DNA from: CAYSPT01 sp964432985
GTDB lineage: Bacteria > Muiribacteriota > CAYSPT01
Direction of reading: 5' to 3'
NCBI GenBank assembly: GCA_964432985.1
Contig: CAYSPT010000116.1
Span: forward strand, 1-9,768
Length of the DNA: 9,768 bases
Shown here: positions 5,757-9,768 of the stretch, one piece after another
Layout: every line of letters starts with the position of its first letter
Numbering within the stretch: position 1 is the stretch's first letter
Made by a program: the position numbers and the translations under genes
Notes under the pieces: generated by a model
Told to the model about the DNA's origin: nothing
The model's database searches: none
What the model saw: only the letters and a program-made list of their open reading frames with translations

Positions 5757-6152
5757 ATGAAATTCATTCCACGGGAATCGTTCGTCATTCTCTATCATGA
5801 AGACATGAAAACGGCCCGCCGGTTCTATGAAGAAGTCCTTGAACTGGAGGTACGTGAAGTCACCTACGAGTGGCTGGTCGGTTACTGGATAACGGAGAAA
5901 CACGAAATGACACTGGTCATCAGCTCTTCCCCCGAGGAAGTCGGCCGATGGGGTGCACAGGGAAAAGGTGTCGTTCTTGATTTTATTGTGGACGATGCAG
6001 ATGAAATGTACCGTTTGCTGACATCCCGGGGCATTACGTTTGATGAAGCTCCGATCAGCATGCCCTGGGGTTTGAGAACTGCCACATTCAGGGACCCCGC
6101 CGGTTACACCCTGACTATTTCGTCGTATATTGCGAAGACGATAATGACATGA
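5757..6152 (+). CDS. VOC-family (glyoxalase/bleomycin-resistance fold) protein
   Basis: The protein has 131 residues, the normal size for a one-domain VOC protein with two beta-alpha-beta-beta-beta modules. The first module has the signature ILYHEDMKTARRFYEEVLEL, with Phe-Tyr before the 'vLgl'-like turn. The second has VVLDFIVDDADEMYRLLTSR and ends RDPAGYTLTISS, the family's 'DPdGn.ie' segment. In metal-dependent members the last strand carries a Glu ligand (usually D-P-x-G-N-x-x-E/L-E); here the position appears to be Thr, so metal binding is uncertain. Members act as lyases, isomerases, dioxygenases or drug-binding proteins, and substrate cannot be inferred. The start is ATG 5757, with GGAGGA 6 nt upstream (5745-5750); the in-frame TTG at 5739 lies upstream of that site and is rejected. 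The gene stands alone, divergent from the FGE-family gene and convergent with the oxidoreductase gene. Confidence 0.87.
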   Translation: MKFIPRESFVILYHEDMKTARRFYEEVLELEVREVTYEWLVGYWITEKHEMTLVISSSPEEVGRWGAQGKGVVLDFIVDDADEMYRLLTSRGITFDEAPISMPWGLRTATFRDPAGYTLTISSYIAKTIMT

Positions 6153-6167
6153 AATATACGACTTAAC

Positions 6168-6214
6168 AAAATTATAAATAAAAACGAGGCGGTGCCGTGT
6201 TTGGCACCGCCTCG
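6168..6214 (-). terminator. Intrinsic terminator of the pyruvate:ferredoxin oxidoreductase gene
   Basis: A perfect 12-bp GC-rich stem, CGAGGCGGTGCC (6185-6196) with GGCACCGCCTCG (6203-6214), encloses a 6-base loop. Read leftward it is followed by TTTTTATTTATAATTTT. The stem starts 45 bases past the oxidoreductase stop codon. On the + strand no T tract follows, so it would serve the VOC gene only weakly. Confidence 0.92.
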
Positions 6215-6259
6215 CTGTAGTGTGCTTTATCAGCTTCAACCACTATTCGTTAAACTGCG

Positions 6260-9200
6260 TCAGCAGTTAGCTAACTCTTTGGGGTTGTCCTCGTTCTTGG
6301 TTGAATTGTGCAGCTGGCTGTAGTCCATGGATGCCAGGTGTTTATATTTGAGATAACGTTCTACGACATCCCGCTGCACCTGGCTGAACAGCCGTTCGGC
6401 GTCTTCCGGCAGGGTCCGCATCAGGGTGGTGTAGCGCACCTCGCCGTCCAGGAACTCGCGGATTTTGCCGTTGGGCTCCTTGCTGTCGAGCTGCAGCGGA
6501 TTCTTGCCTTCGGCCTTGAGCCTGGGGTTGAACCGGTAGAGGGTCCAATATCCTGACTCCACCGCCGCCTTCTCTTCCTGCTGGGTCTTGGCCATGTCGA
6601 AACCGTGGTTGATGCAGGGGGCGTAGGCGATGATGAGAGATGGCCCGTCAAAAGACTCGGCCTCGGTGATGGCTTTCATCAGCTGGTTCTTGTTGGCTCC
6701 CATGGCCACGGAAGCCACATAGACATAACCGTAGGTCATGGCCATCATTCCCAGGTCCTTCTTCACGGTCCGCTTGCCGGCAGCGGCGAACTGCGCGATA
6801 GCGCCAAGCGGTGTGGCTTTAGATGACTGGCCACCGGTGTTGGAGTAGACCTCGGTATCCATGACCAGCACGTTGACGTTCTTGTTCATGGCCAGCACGT
6901 GGTCCAGACCGCCGTAGCCGATGTCATAGGCCCAGCCGTCGCCGCCGAAGGCCCAGACGCTCTTGCGGATGAAGTAACGTTGAAGCTCGAACAGTTTCCG
7001 CAGTACGTGTTTCTGATCACCGGAAGCCGCTTCTATAGCCGCCGGCAGCAGCGACTTGATGGTGCTGACGTTCTGCTTTGCCTCATCGTCTATCTGATTC
7101 CACAGTTCCAGGGCTTTATCCAGGGCGGTCTTGAGCTCCCCGCCGATCCCGGCTTTAAGAGCCTTCTCCACGTTGTATTTGAGCTGGCGCCGGTTGGCGT
7201 TGACCGCCAGGCGCATTCCGAAGCCGTACTCGGCGTTGTCCTCGAACAGGCTGTTGGCCCAGGTGGGGCCGTGCCCGTCTTTGTTTTTGCAGTACGGAAT
7301 GGTGGGGAAGGTGCCGCCCCAGATGGAGGAGCAGCCGGTGGCATTAGCGATGATCATCCGGTCCCCGTAGAGTTGGGTGATCAGTCTGACATACGGTGTC
7401 TCGCCGCAGCCGGCGCAGGCTCCCGAGAACTCCAGGAGCGGCTGCTTGAACTGGCTGCCTTTCACCGAGTGTTCCCGGACCTGCTTGCTCAGTACGTCCT
7501 CGGGAAGCGATGAGAAGAAAGCCTGGTTGGCGTTCTCGCCGGCGTCCCGCTCTTCTTCGAGGGTTTTGGCCACCAGGGCGCCCTTGGGGCACTCATTAAC
7601 GCAGTTCATGCAGCCAATGCAGTCTTCGATGAAGACCTGGGCCTTGTAATCGTATTCGGCCCCGTCCTTGCCCAGGGCCTTCAGGGTGGTGAACTGTTCT
7701 GGTTTGTCCCCCAGCAGGTTGCGGTCCATGAGCTTGGTGCGGATGGCGGCGTGGGGGCAGACAAAGGAGCACTGGTTGCACTGGATGCAGTTTTCGGAAA
7801 TCCAGTGAGGCACGAAGGGGGCCACGCCCCGCTTCTCAAGCGCCGTGGTCCCGCTGGGAACGAACCCGTCGTAAGACATGGCCGAGACCGGCACCAGGTC
7901 GCCCTTCTCCCGCATTATCTTGGCGATGACGTTTTTGACGAAGGGAGGTGCGTCATCGGCTACGAGTTTCTTGTGCTCCATATACTTCTCAGGAAGCTCG
8001 TTGGGAATATTCACCTGCACCAGGGCTTCGTCGGTCTTGTCCACGGCGTTGAAGTTCATCTGTACTACTTCGTCGCCCTTGCGTCCGTAGGTCTTGTTGA
8101 TGGCTTTCTTGATCATCTCGATGGCCTCGGTGCGCTGAAGTACGCCGGAGATGATGAAGAACGCGGTCTGCATAACGGTGTTGATACGCCCGCCCAGCCC
8201 CACGGCCTTGGCTATTTTCAGCGCGTCGATGTTGTAGACCTTGATTTTCTTCTCGATGATGGTCTTCTGCATGTCGCGGGTAAAGTGTTCGAACACTTCT
8301 TCCTTCTCCCAGTTGGAGTTCAGCAGGAAGACGCCGTTTTCCTTGATACCTTCCAGCACGTCGTAACGGCCGATGAAGGCCTGGTTGTGACAGGCCAGGA
8401 AGTGGGCGTTTTCCACCAGGTACGGTGACTGTATCTCTTTCTTTCCGAACCTCAGGTGGCTGCGGGTGATACCGCCGGACTTCTTGGAGTCGTACTGGAA
8501 GTAGCCCTGCCCGTACATGTCGGTGTTGTCTCCGATGATCTTGATGGAGTTTTTATTGGCTCCCACGGTGCCATCGGCTCCCAGCCCCCAGAACTTGCAG
8601 CTGATGGTTCCCTCGGGAACGGTGTCGATGGAATCCTTTATTTCCAGGGACAGATTGGTCACATCATCGATGATGCCCACGGTGAAGCCGTGGGTACACT
8701 TGCCGTCCAGGTGATCGTAGACGGCTTTGACCATGGAGGGCGTGAACTCCTTGGAGCTCAGACCGTAGCGGCCGCCGATGATGGTAGTATCTTTGCGGTC
8801 TTTCAGGGCCGCCACCACGTCCAGGTAGAGCGGCTCGCCGATGCTGCCGCACTCCTTGGTCCGGTCCAGCACGGCGATCTTCTTCACCGTGTCCGGGATG
8901 GCCTTCTGGAAGTGCTCAACCGAGAACGGCCGGTACAGGCGGACTTTCACCAGTCCCAGTTTGGCTCCTTTAGCGTTGAGGTAGTTGATGGTTTCCTCTA
9001 TTGCCTCGCAGCCGCTGGTCATGCACACCGTGATCCTGTCGGCGTCGGGTGCGCCCACATAATCGAACAGGTGATACTGACGTCCGATCTTCGACGCCAC
9101 CAGGTCCATGCAGTCCTGCACGATGCCCGGGGTGGCGGCGTAGTATTTGTTGACCGTCTCGCGGCCCTGGAAGTAGACGTCGGGATTCTGGGCGCCCACC

Positions 9201-9768
9201 TTGACCTGTGGGTGCTCGGGGTTCATGGCTCGGAGGCGGAAGTTCTCCACCGCGTCCTGGTCCACCAGATCGGCCATGGTCTCGTAGTCGATGACCTCGA
9301 TTTTCTGGATCTCGCTGGAGGTACGGAACCCGTCGAAGAAGTTCAGAAAGGGTACGCTGGATTTTATGGCTGCCAGGTGTGAGACCAGAGCCAGGTCCAT
9401 TATCTCCTGTACGGAGTTGGCCGACATCAGGGCGAACCCGGTGTTGCGGGCCGACATCACGTCGGAGTGGTCGCCAAAAATCGACAGCGACTGAACCGCC
9501 AATGAGCGGGCTGACACATGAAACACTGTAGGCAGCATTTCACCGGAGATCTTGTGCATATTCGGCAGCATGAGCATCAGTCCCTGGGACGCCGTGAAGG
9601 TGGTAGTGAAGGCGCCACCCGAGAGCGAGCCGTGTACCGCGCCTGCGGCGCCTGCTTCGGACTGCATCTCGATAACATCCAGGATCTGCCCGTAGACGTT
9701 CTTTCGTCCGGCTGCTGCCCAGCTGTCAGCCATTTCGCCCATAGAAGACGAAGGCGTAATCGGGTAAA
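6260..9768 (-). CDS. nifJ: Pyruvate:ferredoxin (flavodoxin) oxidoreductase, single-chain, N-terminus outside window
   Basis: This cytoplasmic enzyme converts pyruvate and CoA to acetyl-CoA, CO2 and reduced ferredoxin or flavodoxin using thiamine diphosphate, and can run in reverse in some anaerobes. The frame stays open past ATG 9742 to the window edge, reading YPITPSSS before MGEMADSW. That is the conserved family start, so about 30 residues are missing and ATG 9742 is internal. Residues below count from that ATG. The pyruvate/TPP N-terminal domain holds EMQSEAGAAGAVHG. The gamma domain holds CKFWGLGADGTVGANKNS. An LEKRGVAPF (EKR) motif precedes two ferredoxin-type clusters, Cys652/655/658/662 and Cys708/711/714/718. 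Cys776, 779, 804 and 1043 are placed to bind the proximal cluster. The TPP site is GDGWAYDIGYGG (from 934), then NTGGQSSKATPLGA. All expected ligands are present, so it should be active. It is the last gene of its transcript, ending at a strong terminator. Confidence 0.97.
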   Translation of the reverse strand, partial: YPITPSSSMGEMADSWAAAGRKNVYGQILDVIEMQSEAGAAGAVHGSLSGGAFTTTFTASQGLMLMLPNMHKISGEMLPTVFHVSARSLAVQSLSIFGDHSDVMSARNTGFALMSANSVQEIMDLALVSHLAAIKSSVPFLNFFDGFRTSSEIQKIEVIDYETMADLVDQDAVENFRLRAMNPEHPQVKVGAQNPDVYFQGRETVNKYYAATPGIVQDCMDLVASKIGRQYHLFDYVGAPDADRITVCMTSGCEAIEETINYLNAKGAKLGLVKVRLYRPFSVEHFQKAIPDTVKKIAVLDRTKECGSIGEPLYLDVVAALKDRKDTTIIGGRYGLSSKEFTPSMVKAVYDHLDGKCTHGFTVGIIDDVTNLSLEIKDSIDTVPEGTISCKFWGLGADGTVGANKNSIKIIGDNTDMYGQGYFQYDSKKSGGITRSHLRFGKKEIQSPYLVENAHFLACHNQAFIGRYDVLEGIKENGVFLLNSNWEKEEVFEHFTRDMQKTIIEKKIKVYNIDALKIAKAVGLGGRINTVMQTAFFIISGVLQRTEAIEMIKKAINKTYGRKGDEVVQMNFNAVDKTDEALVQVNIPNELPEKYMEHKKLVADDAPPFVKNVIAKIMREKGDLVPVSAMSYDGFVPSGTTALEKRGVAPFVPHWISENCIQCNQCSFVCPHAAIRTKLMDRNLLGDKPEQFTTLKALGKDGAEYDYKAQVFIEDCIGCMNCVNECPKGALVAKTLEEERDAGENANQAFFSSLPEDVLSKQVREHSVKGSQFKQPLLEFSGACAGCGETPYVRLITQLYGDRMIIANATGCSSIWGGTFPTIPYCKNKDGHGPTWANSLFEDNAEYGFGMRLAVNANRRQLKYNVEKALKAGIGGELKTALDKALELWNQIDDEAKQNVSTIKSLLPAAIEAASGDQKHVLRKLFELQRYFIRKSVWAFGGDGWAYDIGYGGLDHVLAMNKNVNVLVMDTEVYSNTGGQSSKATPLGAIAQFAAAGKRTVKKDLGMMAMTYGYVYVASVAMGANKNQLMKAITEAESFDGPSLIIAYAPCINHGFDMAKTQQEEKAAVESGYWTLYRFNPRLKAEGKNPLQLDSKEPNGKIREFLDGEVRYTTLMRTLPEDAERLFSQVQRDVVERYLKYKHLASMDYSQLHNSTKNEDNPKELANC

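Noticed and set aside
5715..6239. 174-codon - strand frame overlapping the VOC gene and the terminator
   Set aside because: It is antisense to a clear VOC protein, and its 5' end would be translated through a terminator hairpin. No domain is recognisable.
6899..9382. Long + strand open frames (204, 225 and 308 codons) opposite the oxidoreductase gene
   Set aside because: All lie in one antisense frame fixed by the codon usage of the real gene. Their translations are low-complexity Val/Gly/His/Asp-rich with no recognisable domain, while the - strand encodes a complete conserved enzyme.
1..9768. A new defence, mobile-element or biosynthetic system spanning the window
   Set aside because: I found no nuclease, helicase, reverse transcriptase, toxin-antitoxin pair, integrase, transposase, CRISPR repeats or attachment sites. 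The genes belong to recognisable housekeeping, surface-glycan and exported-protein families in separate transcription units.

Overview
The window looks like the chromosome of an anaerobic bacterium. Its largest gene is a single-chain pyruvate:ferredoxin oxidoreductase with the full set of iron-sulfur cysteines and thiamine-diphosphate motifs, the usual pyruvate-cleaving enzyme of strict anaerobes. I cannot fix the phylum; an anaerobic Gram-positive or Chloroflexota-like lineage is possible. Hand counts of single 60-base lines give 35 G/C in the oxidoreductase gene (7321-7380) and 24 G/C in a glycosyltransferase gene (1741-1800), so base composition is uneven.

Left part (1-3786), a surface or glycan-type block. 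The window opens inside a + strand gene whose visible C-terminal part looks like Ig/fibronectin-type modules of an exported protein (1-848). It is followed closely by a left-handed beta-helix acyltransferase (873-1421). Facing them on the - strand are two GT-B glycosyltransferases (1477-2574 and 2571-3644) that overlap by 4 bases and form an operon. Upstream of that operon (3670-3786, -) is a 38-codon fragment that reads like the N-terminus of a 5'-nucleotidase/metallophosphatase and then stops, probably a gene relic.

Middle part (3787-6152). An AT-rich promoter region precedes an exported TPR protein (3830-4552, +). Its stop codon directly abuts the stop codon of a convergent, secreted SUMF1/formylglycine-generating-enzyme-fold protein (4553-5578, -), which carries one of the two copper-binding cysteines of true FGE and a repeated charged tail. 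A divergent intergenic region with a good - strand promoter and an inverted repeat separates it from a small VOC (glyoxalase-fold) protein (5757-6152, +).

Right part (6153-9768). A strong intrinsic terminator on the - strand ends the pyruvate:ferredoxin oxidoreductase gene (6260 to beyond 9768, -). That gene runs off the right edge, with about 30 N-terminal residues outside.

No tRNA, rRNA, CRISPR array, transposase or prophage gene was seen. No stretch over 300 bases lacks a gene; the largest gaps are 3645-3829 (which holds the relic) and 5579-5756. The genes do not form one obvious pathway. The acyltransferase and glycosyltransferases fit surface glycan synthesis and the oxidoreductase is central metabolism. 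I do not see a convincing undescribed multi-gene system here.
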